Shown: piece after piece, positions 42,601 through 54,929 of the stretch
Position numbering within the stretch: the stretch's first letter is position 1
Layout of the letters: each line of letters opens with the position of its first letter
Source of the DNA: Anniella stebbinsi
Taxonomy: Eukaryota > Chordata > Lepidosauria > Squamata > Anniellidae
DNA length: 64,000 nucleotides
Reading direction: 5' to 3'
Assembly (NCBI GenBank): GCA_029215795.1
Contig: JARDYH010000001.1
Location: forward strand, 294,692,654-294,756,653
Notes under the pieces: model-generated
What the model was told of the DNA's origin: nothing
Databases searched by the model: none
What the model saw: only the letters and a program-made list of their open reading frames with translations
Made by a program: the position numbers and the translations under genes

Positions 42601-45037
42601 TACCAAGCCAATTTTAATTAGGTTACTGAAATCCCTATTTTATTTATTTATTTATTTATTAATAACTGATTATAATAATATGAAGAACTGTCAGACATCT
42701 ATGGTCATTTTACTTAAATAATTGATTACAGACTTTCCCCGGATTTATGTTTTATTGGATTTCCCCATTCTCAGTTTTAACCAAGGTATTTCCAGACTTG
42801 GACCACAGACTTTCCCTTAACCTCCAGAACCAGTCATTACAGGTGAAACTCTGTAAAAACAACCAAGGTTACAATTATGAACTAGGGTTTGCTGAGCTCA
42901 AGAGAGGTAGGAGAAACACAGTAGAACATCACATGTGAACAAGATCTAGATACTAGGATGAATAGAAAAGTCTTAGGAAAGAAGACAGACGTCACATAAA
43001 AATTCTGAGCATGCTGGGATTAATGAAGGCTTAATTAATTATTCAAACCAGGGCCACACACAATTATTCTAAATAGGAAGATAAGGCTCCACAACAAACT
43101 ATGCAATTTATGTAATGTATTACTTGACTCTGAGCCATGTCAGCATTTCCAGGTGAGCATACTATCATATTGAAAGCTTATTGAATCCAGTCATTCTTGC
43201 CCCTTTCCAGCCACTCCCTCCTTTGCTGTCACCTCCTACTGCTCCAAGCTGAGGAATGTTAATAAAAAAACCTGTCTTAGGCACCTTACTATGGTGGGCT
43301 GTTAATCTTCCCTAGTTGGAGCAGAGGGGGCAGCAGTGTGGGAACGTGTGTGCAGGGAGGTGCAAAACTTCTGGGCACCAATCAGCACTCTTGATATACT
43401 TGGCCATCAGGATTAGAGTTCTGGGAAGGCTCTCTTCTCCCTTAGACCAAAACAACATGGGTTCAAACACCTGAGAATCTCAAGATGTGAATGTCTGGAC
43501 AAACAGATAGGTTCAGGATTATCAATGTGAATAATTTTTGAAGCGATCAAAAGCTTTCTTTTGTTTGCACGTACACTCTAAATTTCTCTGTATATAATAT
43601 GTTGTTGCTCCCTTTATTCTTACCCTCATTAGGGAAGTGTTTGCTTAACATTAGGTTTGCCAGAGGCAAACCACTGAAATGTTAAATCACTCTTGGTTTA
43701 GGTCTCTTTTATGTGGTTCAAAATCAATGGTGACAGCAGCTACAGAGCACATATACACTTTCTCAGAGCTTCTTTCTTGAGGTTAGGTCACCAGGGATAG
43801 TTGAACCAGTGACCTCACTTAATGTGGTTCGTGTGTGGGTAAGAAGACTCAAATGTAAGCAAAACAGAGGAATTCATTACTGATTTACAAGAACTGGAAA
43901 TGCTAATTCTCCAGACCATAGTAAGCTCTGCTTGCCTGCTTGCATCACTGCATTTTAAATGTCAATAGGGAATGAAACCAAGTTGTGAATTACTAGGCAC
44001 TGTGATCAAAGAGTTGGCTGCAACTGCTGAAATGTGATTTATTAATAAGGGATAAAGAGAATGCAAATAAACTAATTATAAAACTGGGGTTTTGCAACAG
44101 GAAAATTCCCAAAGTAAAAATTTTAAGTGATGTTCAGATGATTATAATTATAATTAAGAACACATAGACAAATAAAACTGGCATGATAAGCTATCTCAAT
44201 ATGGTTAACATTTTAAATCCAGAGCCGCCCACATCCTTGACTTACCAGCCCCAAGTGCTAAAGCTATGAGTACAATGCTTGGCTAGCTGATTAGACTTTT
44301 CTGAAAACGGGGTTAAACTCAAGATCACACATAAGGAATGCTAATTGAGGCGCAGCTCATTTGAAAAAGGTTCTCTTCCATTGTAAATATGGCCTTTCTT
44401 TTCAAAGATTCTATTCATACATACTATATATCAACTCACATACTGTGCATCAATTGCATTTTTGTTCCATGTTTTTTCCTCCCATAATCAGATTGCTGTG
44501 AATTTGCAATGGAAAAAAAACCCGGCCCTGTAAGATGCAAAGCATACTTAACTTCTGTTTATATCACTGGATAATGAAAGAATGCATCTTACATAATCAG
44601 TAAACAAACCCCAGGAAGCTGGAATCGTGAGAACGTTAACTAAAACACACACGGCACTTCCAGGTTCATGCACGGAATAGAGAATCAATTATTAGTGGAA
44701 CAGGAACATGTAAAAAGAGACTCAGTGGTGTATAAGTACGTGTACATGGCTTAATGTCTACTTCTTTAATGCAGCCATAAAGTAAAGGTGTGATCATGGC
44801 AGCAGAGGGAAAGGTGTGCTTAATCCTTCTCCTCCATGCCATTTCCCCAATCAAATTCTGCCTGTGGAAGAAGACTGGGGTGAACAGGGAGTAGCAATTG
44901 GGGCAGGGGGCATGATGGCAGAAGCTGTGCATTTAATACATCACATTTAGAATTTGTAACAATTAAAATGTCTAAGAGTGCCTGTCCAAAATGACATGTG
45001 AGGTTGATGAGGTCTATGAATGCATGGACTGCCATTC

Positions 45038-45069
<32 letters not shown>

Positions 45070-46740
45070 AATGCTTATAAAAGTTTGATAAATATATATT
45101 AAAAACATGAAGAAGCTGTACATCTGAATCTCAATATCACTTTAAATAATTGAGACAATCTCAACATTTAAACACCCTGGATTAAAATGTATTTCAACTC
45201 ATAGATAATTGAAGAAAAACTTCTGATAGTTACATGTACACGGCATTTATAGTTCTGTCTATGCTCGTAAGCTGTTTTACAGAAAATCAAATTCAATGTT
45301 TAGCTTAGGTGATCCCACCTCAGCAAAAAGATGCAAATGTATATATTTATGACCTCCCTAGAATCTTCCAAAAGTAGGCGGGGAAAAGGACAATATGTAA
45401 AGCAGGGGAAGATCCCTTGGGTTTATTTAGTGGGGGGCAGTGATACAGCTAGGCGATTTTAAGGTGCGGGGTGGGCTTTAGATGGCTATGTGTATTACTT
45501 CAGTCATGAAGCATACATTTCTCTTCACCCTACTCTTGCCATTCCATGCTTTAAAACTGCTTCTAAAATCCGTGCATGTTATTAAGACAACAAAGCTGTT
45601 TTCCAACCCTGATTTAGAAAAAAAAAATACTCTGAGCATGTACAGTTTTATATTTTGAACACACTTAAATCACAAAATCATCACGATAACAGGAATAAAC
45701 AGTTTGCTTCTGCTGTCTTCATGCCCTCATTAGCTGTCACTCTCTGGGTGTTCATGGTGGGGTGAGATGGGAGTGAGGGTTGGACTTTGGCAGTCCTAGC
45801 TGCATCACTGGGGGTGGTGTATCTTGCTTTATTTTATTCAAATATTCCCTCCAGAACCAGGACTGCAAGACACTTGGGGCCATGGTCAATAGCTGGGTTA
45901 GCTCTGGGTTGTTTAATCCATAAACAATCCAGAGATTTTGACTTCACACATTATTAGTTGAAAGTGGGGTAGGCAGCATGCTCAATACTTTGCTCATCTC
46001 TAGTCATTCCTGGATTAAACAACACAGTAATTATAAACTTTTCAGCAATCTAAGGAAACAGTGGGGAGAGTACATATTGATATACAGGGGGAATGATCTT
46101 TATTAAATGTTATTTTCTTTCTCACCACATATGCATGTAAAGTCTTGTTCTTTTACTTGATTGTTTAGCAGTTTGTGGTAGGATCATGTCGTTAATAAGT
46201 TTTTGTTTTTTTTAAAAAAAAGAATGATCAGCCTGCTTTGCGTTATTTCTGGGCTTTGCTTCAAAACTATAGCTAAATTACCATGCTACTAAAAAGGGAA
46301 AGGGGTGATGTGTGTGGAGTGAGAAAACTCTTCTAATTTATATGTGATTTGGCCTAGATTTGGAACTCCCAGGAATTGAACCTGTATCTCTCAGACAGTG
46401 GGCAATTACCCAAGAGAAGTTAACCCAAGGGCAAGGACTCCACAGTTTCCCTTTAGGAAGTTAAATGTATAGAGGCATTCAGGTGGTTAAACTTCTTGTT
46501 GGCAATAAGGAAACCAAGCTTTATATCTGGAGTGAACGAATAGGACACTGAATAAAAGGAAAACACTATTCATGGAGGTCTAACAACTTCGATATTTCAA
46601 CCTGTCAGGAATTTTCCTCACAAAGTAAAACTGGGCATGTGCAACCTGTTTTATGACCCAGCTTTTCAAAATAAAACTTAAGAGCCCAATCCCATGCTTG
46701 TTTACTGGGAAGTGAGACGCTCACATCTGCCATCACTGAG
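42601..46740. other. Repeat-poor AT-rich region
   Basis: About 4 kb with few transposons: an (AT)n run at 45039-45063, a hairpin CTGGGTTGTTTAATCC...AAACAATCCAG at about 45912-45944, and ATGCAAATAAACTAATTA near 44071, which combines octamer and homeodomain words. No exon-like frame. The texture suits regulatory or conserved non-coding DNA, but this is a guess. Confidence 0.4.
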
Positions 46741-46912
46741 CTGGCCTTAGGGATGCCGCTCTGCCTTAGCCTCAGTTCCCCATCTGCAACATGGGAATAC
46801 AAATATTAACCTACTTCTACAGACTTATTATAAAGAGTCCTGGCAATCTCTATGAAGCACTCTGAGTGCTCTGAAGTGCTACATAAACACTAAGTATTAT
46901 TTTATGAAGTAT
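46725..46912 (+). mobile_element. MIR SINE
   Basis: Contains GCCTCAGTTCCCCATCTGCA, ACATGGGAATACAAATATTA, AAGCACTCTGAGTGCTCTGA and AACACTAAGTATTA, matching the MIR core and 3' region in order (CTCAGTTTCC-TC-ATCTGTAAAATGGG...). The tRNA-like head is lost. MIRs are old amniote SINEs. Confidence 0.8.
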
Positions 46913-47096
46913 TACTTATTCTTCAGGCAGAGGGAAAATAGTATAAATTTGTTACCCACAAAACCTGTGACTAATGCAAAAGGTACATATTGAGTGCTGC
47001 CACTTGTAGGGATGCTTGAGAAATTTTATCCTTGCACATTCGGATGCAAACTAGAGATCCAGTAGACCCACATCTCTGGGACTAATGTGTGCATTG

Positions 47097-47097
<1 letters not shown>

Positions 47098-47128
<31 letters not shown>

Positions 47129-47612
47129 TATATTCTTTATTACCCGCCTCTCCCAACGGATTGAGGCGGGGAACAGCATTAAACATAAAATACAAAACTG
47201 ATTAAAAGCACATAAAACCAATACATCATTAAAATACAAATGAAACACCAATAAAACACTTTAAAATTCATCTGGGTAGGCCTGCCGGAAGAGATCAGTC
47301 TTTATAGATCTTTTAAATTCCTGAAGACTGGTGAGTTGGCGAATCTCTCCCGGCAGGTCATTCCACAATCTGGGAGCGGCAGAAGAGAAGGTCCTCTGGG
47401 TAACGGTTGTCAGTCTAGTTCTTGTTGACTGTAGTAAATCCTTCCCAGAGGACCTGAGTGTGTGGGGCGGATTGTATGGGAGAAGGTGATCCCGTAGGTA
47501 ACCTGGACCCAAACCATGTAGGGCTTTAAAGGTAATAACCAACACTTTGTACTTCGCCCAGAAACTGATTGGCAGCCAGTGAAGAGATTTTAAAACTGGT
47601 GGAACATAGTTA
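47098..47612 (-). mobile_element. L2-like LINE, second subfamily, 3' end
   Basis: The minus-strand frame carries LKSLHWLPISFWAKYKVLVI, TFKALHGLGPGYLRDHLLPY and AAPRLWNDLPGEIRQLTSLQ, then FKRSIKTDLFRQAYPDEF and a stop. The 3' end has a different hairpin (CCCGCCTC...GAGGCGGG) and an (ATT)n tail at 47098-47127. It is thus a separate subfamily from the copies at 12546 and 40455. Truncated at its 5' end. Confidence 0.85.
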
Positions 47613-48148
47613 TCCTTTGGATAAAGCACCTCTGAAGTTCATGTTACAGTTCTTGGGTGAAAAATGTAACAAAGTGAGTTCAAAATCTATGTTTAGAAAT
47701 GCATATCTGAGATAAATACATTTATAAATGCATTATTTTGGTGAAGAAAATATGTTCAAAAACACGTATTTAAACACTAATTTTGTGGGGGGTGGGGTTT
47801 AAGTGCAGATTAATATAGAAACAGGATGAATGAATACATGCAAAACTGACACACTGGAAATAGATGGATCCCTCCATCCCTACCCACTCGGTCGTTTTTA
47901 CCAGTCTGCCTATTTTATGTTTTTTTTTAGGCTGGCTGTTCATCCAGTTTATTAAAAATGGAAATATAAAATGAAGCCTCGCTAGCATCACTGTCATTTT
48001 CCTTTAGCAATCGTATGCCTATTTGATGACCATGCCATCAATGGGAGCATTTACAACTGGAGCAGGCAGTAAAAGGAGAGGCACAGTGTAGAACTGAGCA
48101 GAAGGCTGTGTTCTGACACTTACCTGGAGGAGCTGGAGTAAGGCAGAC
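47613..48148. other. Unassigned sequence
   Basis: No gene or element recognised. Confidence 0.4.
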
Positions 48149-48376
48149 CTAGGCCAGATCTACACCAAGCAGGATATAGCAGTATGAAAGTGGCATGAAA
48201 GCGGTATATAAAAGGCAGGAGCCACACTACTGCTTTATAGTGATATTGAGTGCACTGACAACTGTTGGGGGCCATTGACACATACCATATACCGCTATAT
48301 CCTGCTTGGTGTGGCTCCTGCCTTTTATATACCGCTTTCATACCGCTACATCCTGCTTGGTGTAGATCTGGCCCTA
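48149..48376. mobile_element. Harbinger-like MITE, near-perfect hairpin, CTA TSD
   Basis: The element is 48152-48373 (222 bp), flanked by CTA (48149-48151 and 48374-48376). It starts GGCCAGATCTACACCAAGCA and ends with the exact inverse. The arms run about 65-75 bp with a single 11-bp length difference. The right arm also holds an inner repeat of CCGCTATATCCTGCTTGGTG. Preserved arms suggest a recent insertion. Decayed relatives are at 23281-23402 and 3505-3528. Confidence 0.8.
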
Positions 48377-49658
48377 AAGCCCCATAGAGTTACAGCCATG
48401 TCACTATCAAGCACCAACCCTTTATTTATTTAACAATATTTATGAATCACTTATTAAAATAAATATGTAAGCAATGTATAAAATAATACTATATAAGAGC
48501 ATAATTAAAAACCGTATGTTATTATGGCATACAGAAAAGTCTGGCTTCCTGGGAATTCCTGTTGGGAAAAGTGTGTTTTTAGTAGGGTTAGCATCTGTCT
48601 AATATGGTAGGGAGTTCCAGTGCATGGGCAAGGCATGGGTAGTGAACTAAGAAGGGTAGAAAGAGGGAGGAAGGAAAGGGCAGAAGTTGGACCTTTTGGA
48701 GTTGGAGTCCGGTTGATCAAATTTGTCCCTGGCAGGCGCAAGGAAGGAGAAATGGCAGGGGATGCAGACTGCTCAGCCTGAGGGGATGACAGACATGGAG
48801 TAAATTAGTGTAGACCATGGACAAAACCCTCTTGGCAGTGTTTGCAGCTCAGTTTTGCTTCCCTGTCAGAGCCTGCTTACTTTGCATGCCTTCATCCTCT
48901 ATCCAGAGGCTAACCGTTTCTGGCATTGGTAGAACCCTGCAGCTACAACATGTCCGTTTGCCCCTCTGACTCAAGGGCAGCTTGACTTCCCTGCAGAGCT
49001 GAGAGGAAGGTGATTAACCCCAGGCAAAAGGCTGTGGCTCATATAACGCATTTCAAATCAAATCAGGGAGTCAGAGAGAAGATGTCTGTGGTGGGGGGCA
49101 TTTTGAAATCCCTTCCAGCTTCTGAACAAATTCCTGACAAGATGCTCTATGATTGGAATTCATACGGATGTAGTATGACGCACCTATAAAACAAACACAT
49201 CCAAACTCTCTCAATAGAAGCTTCCCTACAATATACTAAGAACAGTAATCACTGAGTTTCTTTTGTACTTAAATTAGTGTTGTTGTTGTTGCTGCTATTA
49301 TTATTTAGTGTTCTACTTTTTTATTCCTTGAACTGAACCATTTGGCAGAATCCAATGGGAGTCCTTACGCCTTTGCTGATTCTGTTGCGTCTTGCCAATT
49401 CCCTTCCCCAAGCAGTGCCCATGGAGATTTAGCAAAAATACTTGTTTCTAGAACAGGGCATACGGGAACCCTGCCGATCTGTCCCAATCCAGACATTAGC
49501 ATTTCCACTAATTTTGGAGGCTTCCTTTAGGAAGCAGGACCCACTGCTTGTGCAACAGAATCGGCAAGGTTAAACAGTATCGGCAGAAGCATAAGCTCCC
49601 CATTGGATACTACCCCTTATTTCAAAATAAAATTTCATGTTGCTATTTTAAGAAAAGT
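48377..49658. other. Unassigned sequence
   Basis: A TTATTTATTTA run near 48420 and a TTGTTGTTGTTG run near 49280. No gene seen. Confidence 0.4.
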
Positions 49659-49659
49659 G

Positions 49660-51248
49660 TTGGGTATTAGGGATGTGCACTGGATCGGACCCGATCCACG
49701 ATCCGAGTCCGGTCCAGTGGGAAATCGGATAAATTATCCGATTTCCGATCCCGCAGCTGGATCGGCCGATCCAATCCGAACCGGTCCGAAAAAGCTCCGA
49801 ACCGGTTCGGCGGATCGGCGGGCGCCCACTGGCGCCCACCGCCGCTTCCATTGGCGGGCGCCAGCGGGCGCCCGCCGATGAAAGTGGACAGCGGGGGGGG
49901 GAGGAGGGGGGCACTTACCTTCTCGGCCCGGTGGCTCCCGTCCGGCGCCGGCGCCTACTACTACTAGCAGGCTCCGCGGCCTGCTCTAGGGTGGCGCGCC
50001 GGGTGATGTCATCACCCGGCGCGCTACTCTAGAGCAGGCCGCGGAGCCTGCTGGTAGTAGTAGGCGCCGGCGCCGGCCGGGAGCCACCGGGCCGGGAAGG
50101 TAAGGAGGGGGTGCGTGGAGGGGAGGAGGGGGCGCGCGGAGGGGGGAGGGGGGAGGGGGGCCCTTACCTGCCCGGCCCGGCGGCTCCCGTCCGGCGCCGG
50201 CGCCTACTACTCCCAGCAGGCTCCGCGGCCTGCTCTAGGGTGGCGCGCCGGGTGATGTCATCACCCGGCGCGCTACTCTAGAGCAGGCCGCGGAGCCTGC
50301 TGGAAGTAGTAGGCGCCGGCGCCAGACGGGAGCCGCCGGGCCGGGAAGGTAAGGAGGGGGTGCGTGGAGGGGAGGAGGGGGCGCGCGGAGGGGGGAGGGG
50401 GGAGGGGGGCCTTTACCTGCCCGGCCCGGCGGCTCCCGTCCGGCGCCGGCGCCTACTACTCCCAGCAGGCTCCGCGGCCTGCTCTAGGGTGGCGCGCCGG
50501 GTGATGTCATCACCCGGCGCGCTACTCTAGAGCAGGCCGCGGAGCCTGCTGGAAGTAGTAGGCGCCGGCGCCGGACGGGAGCCGCCGGGCCGGGAAGGTA
50601 AGGAGGGGGTGCGTGGAGGGGAGGAGGGGGCGCGCGGAGGGGGGAGGGGGGAGGGGGGCCCTTACCTGCCCGGCCCGGCGGCTCCCGTCCGGCGCCGGCG
50701 CCTACTACTCCCAGCAGGCTCCGCGGCCTGCTCCAGGGTGGCGCGCCGGGTGATGTCATCACCCGGCGCGCTACTCGAGAGTAGGCCGCGGAGCCCGCTG
50801 GTAGTAGCCGCCGGCGCCGGACGGGCCGAGAAGGTAAGCAGTGGCGGGGAAGGGGGCTTACCCCCCCCCGGAGCCGTCCGCTTCTATCCGCTGGCGCCCG
50901 CGGGCGCCAGCGGATGGAAGCGGGCGGCCCCAGGGGGGGTAGGGAGCGCGGGGGAGGGGGTTTACCTGCCGGGGCCGTCCACAGCGGACGGCCCCGGGGG
51001 GGGGAGGGAGTTAGGCCCCCCCTTACCCACCCGCCGCCATTTTTTCCTCATAGACTTGCATTGCAATGCAAGTCTATGGGGAAAAAAATGGCGGCCGATC
51101 CAAAAATGTACGATTTTTGGGTCGGGATCGGACTCGATCCGGTCCGGGGGGCCTCCGATTTTGTCCGAACCGGTCCGGGACAAAATTGGAGGTCCCGATC
51201 CGGGTCCCGATCCGATCCGGGGGGTCCGTGCACACCCCTATTGGGTAT
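49660..51248 (-). mobile_element. CpG-rich hAT-like element with four tandem palindromes (copy B)
   Basis: The element is 49668-51240 (1,573 bp), inverted relative to copy A, with a perfect 8-bp duplication TTGGGTAT (49660-49667 and 51241-51248). Its left end, TAGGGATGTGCACTGGATCG, equals the inverse of copy A's right end. Four palindromes are centred near 50009, 50258, 50507 and 50756, spacing about 249 bp. The centres read GGGTGATGTCATCACCC, the inverse of copy A's centres. The 30-bp palindrome is at 51049-51078. Overlapping frames up to 225 codons on both strands have no domain. Confidence 0.9.
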
Positions 51249-52362
51249 ATTCCTGGAACATGCATATAGATCTCCGTTTGAATTAAATAAATACAGTACA
51301 GTTCATTTTTTATTACAGCTGATTTTGTAAACAGGCCTTAAAGCAAATAATAATCTGTCTCTGAAATAAATATAAGGAAAATACAATCTGATTAATTCTT
51401 GCTGCCCCTTATTTCACATACAGTGAATACTCAACTGATCCTTGTCATTAACATTATTTTTCGGCAGAAAGGTTGGATATTAAATAAATAATTTTCACTT
51501 TCTGTTTTCTTTTTAGAGTGTCTTGCCTGTAGAAAAGCCGCTATATGTTTGACAGAACCGACTGCTTTCAGATGGGCAGAATCTGTTCATGTCAACTAAT
51601 GTGTTCAGTGCAACCCAAATTCAAAATATGTGCAGGCTAAAGCCAGCCTTATGTTAGGCAGAGTGAGATAGCTTATTTTAGCTGCCATTAAAGAGCAGCA
51701 AATTGTTAGTTAATGAAGGCATTTGTGGGGTTTTCTCGCTCAAGTGTCAAAATAACTTGGCCAAGCTTTGTAGGTTCACTCTAAGCATCACTAATCTTAT
51801 GCATATCAACTCAGAAGTCCCACAGAGCTAAATGGGACTTATTCCCAGGTGAGTGTGTTCTTTTATCCTTCGGCACATTATTTTATTTACCTGTGGGAAA
51901 TAAAATATTGGAGATAAAATATAGTGGCTGTTCAGCCCCCATCCCATTACTAGTGCTACTGCTGAAATTGCCACGAGGCCAACCATGTGTTTACTTTTAC
52001 AGAAGCTAGTCCTCTGTTTGAAGAGCGGTGCTGTCCAATTTGATGAAGAACCAGAACTACCTGTACAGCAAATGGAGCAGGCACACACACAGCTCACTTG
52101 GCCAAGTCTTCCCCACTATGGAAAATGTACTGTATTCCTATTTCATTTAGAATAATAATTTCTAAATTGGCATCCATTTCGATAAATGTATGGGTAAATT
52201 TTATGTAAATCTGCATTTTCTTTTGCTGACACATTTCCTCTTTTTTGGCGATTCATAAGTGGCCACACTATATATCCAGTATGATCAAGGCTCCCTCCCC
52301 AAACCTGAGGCTGGGCTTGCAATATATGATTATTCACAAAATAGGAGTTTAAAAACAGTGTA
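51249..52362. other. Mostly unassigned; one short-repeat copy
   Basis: Only the CAATCCTATG-family copy at 51793-51856 was recognised. Confidence 0.4.
51793..51856. repeat. CAATCCTATG short repeat, partial
   Basis: Contains AATCTTATGCATATCAACTC, AGAAGTCCC and GGGACTTATTCCCAGGTGAG in family order. The right end is missing. Confidence 0.6.
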
Positions 52363-52364
52363 AG

Positions 52365-52585
52365 CTACGGCAGCGCAGTGGTTAAGAGAGTGAGCTGGGA
52401 AACTGTTCTCATCTTATCTCTTCCCTCAGGCAAGCTACTGTCTCTGAGCTTCAAGCACCCCCATTACCTGAGATAATATGGGGATAATGGTAATGGCCTC
52501 TCTTACAAAGTAGTTGTAGGAATTCTTGAGATAATGTCTTTTACACACTTAGGAAAAATGTTATAAATGCAAAGTATTATTTTTT
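52365..52585 (+). mobile_element. MIR SINE, near full length
   Basis: It begins GGCAGCGCAGTGGTTAAGAG, the MIR tRNA-like head. The core CAGGCAAGCTACTGTCTCTG follows, then AATATGGGGATAATGGTAAT and TTGTAGGAATTCTTGAGATA, ending ATAAATGCAAAGTATTA. This is MIR order throughout. Confidence 0.85.
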
Positions 52586-52589
52586 AAAA

Positions 52590-53432
52590 GTTGCTGATTA
52601 AAAGCAGGAACCCTGAAATGGTCACATGAATCCAAGGATTACTGTAAGCACACTGGATCACATCTGAATTCATACAAACCATTATCATACTGATCAATGA
52701 ACGGGGAGGGCGGAGAAAACTGTCTCTCTGAACTATAAAGAATTAATTTGATATTAAAGACAACCGCATAACATTGCAGTACAGCTCTGTAGTGAACCAC
52801 ATCAGCTGTCATGATCATTTAAATGTTTAATTTAAAGGAAAGAATCACGTGCCTCATCATTTCAGTTTTACAATGCTCTAATGTGGAGACAGTTGAATCA
52901 TGCTTAGGAGAGTCTTGCCACAATAAATCTTTCTACAGGAAATGAATATGGCATTAAATGTATCTTTGCATTTAACATGCATGTTCGTTTAAAAAAAAAT
53001 ACAAAAGGCATCAGCTGTGTGTGTATCTGCGTTGGGGTAAACATTATCAAAATTACAGGACACATGAAGGGGGGATTTAACCCTTTCTTCCTCTGCTGCA
53101 GTCCTGAGAAAAAAATCATCCTCCAAAGCTGGTATTTGCTTTGGAGGGAAATCCAAATAGAGGTTTGACCTGACGTAAACTACCATTCTGTAACAGGGCT
53201 TATGAGAACATGGGAAGCAATCACATTACTTATTTAAATATGTATAAGTACTATTTGCCAAATTTATTGCAGTCTGGACCTCAGGGTGCTTCTGAGTGAT
53301 GCAATTTTAATAGCTGGAAAGAACTACAGGAAAGGAAGAGGTGGTAAAAACTTTATGTATCACCAGAAAAGAAAAGAAAAAATAAAGAAAAAAGAGATCA
53401 CAGTTCTGAATAAAATTTGCATGTGCTATAAT
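52590..53432. other. Unassigned AT-rich sequence
   Basis: No gene or mobile element recognised. Confidence 0.4.
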
Positions 53433-53434
53433 TG

Positions 53435-53712
53435 CAAAATTAGAAATGGTTAAATAGAAAAAAATACATTTCAGTGGGGGAATATGTGACCAGATACCTA
53501 TGTGTCTGCCAAGTCTGTATTTCAGGGGCTAACTGTTGATAGGCAATTTCAAAGGCTCTCTCTCTCTCTCTCTCTCTCTTTCTAGTTCTTTATCTTTAAA
53601 GTGGACTTGGACTAGTCAGCCCTTCAAACAAAGCATGCATTCATACAGAGGACTGCCCTCTGGTACCCTTCAAAGAGAGGACCATCCTCTGTAACGTAGG
53701 ACACAAGGCCAC
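53435..53712. repeat. Unclassified interspersed repeat, copy 3
   Basis: Same block order as 3060-3300: GGGGCTAACTGTTGATAGGC, then a (CT)n run at 53558-53580, AGTTCTTTATCTTTAAAGTG, and TCCTCTGTAACGTAGGACAC. It ends AGGCCACTCTG. It is the longest copy, and its end resembles a hAT-like terminus (inverse CAGAGTGGCC). No duplication was resolved. Confidence 0.65.
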
Positions 53713-53714
53713 TC

Positions 53715-54338
53715 TGTAAGACATATGTGCATGACTGACGAAGCACCCAGCTGAATAGGCACCAAGCACTAGCCATGCTTGGTGGTGTACCATAGCCTTG
53801 ATGATAACCCTCTTGGTTTTGCTGCCTGCCTGGGACAAGACACGGCTGGAAGGATGTGTTCGGTTTAGTGGCTCTCAATTTTTGAAGGTCTCATTTATTA
53901 TGTTTTGGGAGAAGGGAGAGGGGACTCTTGTAAAGCTGCCTCAAGTAATCACCATGCAATACTGCCATTATGGGGGTGGGGAATAGAATAACAGCAGGCC
54001 AGGATTGTTTCCACAATAAAGTCAAGCATTCAGCTGTAATGGCTGATTAGCATGAACAGCTGCAGCAACAACTGCAGGTGTTAGATTGTACCTAGGGACA
54101 TCCCTGACCAAAGGAACAATCCCGTACTTAAAAATTAATCATCATTAGTCTGTAGTATGTTTACTTTAAATCGTAGTGCCTAATTTTTCTGATGAATTAA
54201 CATCAACCTAACAATATGATCTTACTACATGGCTCCAGTTATCTGTCTATCCCACCCTCTCTAGACAGGATTCCATTTTGGATATTTCAAGAGGAAACAT
54301 AACAGTATAGATTAGTAACAGAAGAGGTTAATGTTTAG
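53715..54338. other. Unassigned sequence
   Basis: No gene or mobile element recognised. Confidence 0.4.
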
Positions 54339-54344
54339 GGATAT

Positions 54345-54925
54345 AAGGCAGTGTCCTGCCCAATATCCAGTGATATTAGGCTGGAAAAAGTGCAGAAAAA
54401 GGCAACTAAAATGATCAAGGGACTGGAGCATCTTCCCTATGAGGGTAGGTTACAACAGCTGGGATTGTTTAGCTTGGAAAAAAGGAGGTTAAGGGGAAAC
54501 CTGATAGAAGTATACAAAATTATGCATGATGTGGAGAATGTGGATAGGGAGATATTTTTCTCCCTCTCCCATAACTAGAACATTCCATAACTAGAACATC
54601 CCATTAAGCTGATTGGTGGGAGATTCAGGAAGTACTTCTTCACATGGCGCATAAACTATGGAATTCACTACCACAAGATGTGGTGATGGCCACCAATTTG
54701 GATGGCTTTAAATGTGGGGTTGGATAAATTCCTGGAGGAGAAGGCTATCAATGCCACCTCCAGTATCAGAGGCAGTAAGCCTACATACACCAGTTGCTGG
54801 GGAACATGGGTGGGAGGGTGCTGTTGCACCATGTCCTGCTCATGGTTCCATGGTCAACAGCTGGTTGGCCACTGTGTGATGAATAGAGTGCTGGACTAGA
54901 TGGCTATGCTTATGTTCTTATGTTG
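54345..54925 (+). mobile_element. CR1-type LINE, C terminus and 3' end
   Basis: The frame reads [20 protein letters not shown], then [20 protein letters not shown], then [20 protein letters not shown], the CR1 C-terminal signature. A local duplication (ATAACTAGAACAT twice, near 54572-54600) breaks the frame. The 3' part runs through GAGTGCTGGACTAGATGG to TTATGTTCTTATGTTGTTAT, a CR1 tail of the ATGTTCTT type. Confidence 0.85.
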
Positions 54926-54929
54926 TTAT

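Noticed and set aside
50609..51286. A 225-codon plus-strand open frame
   Set aside because: It lies in copy B of the palindrome-array element and runs out into the flanking DNA. Overlapping frames occur on both strands, with no transposase motif.
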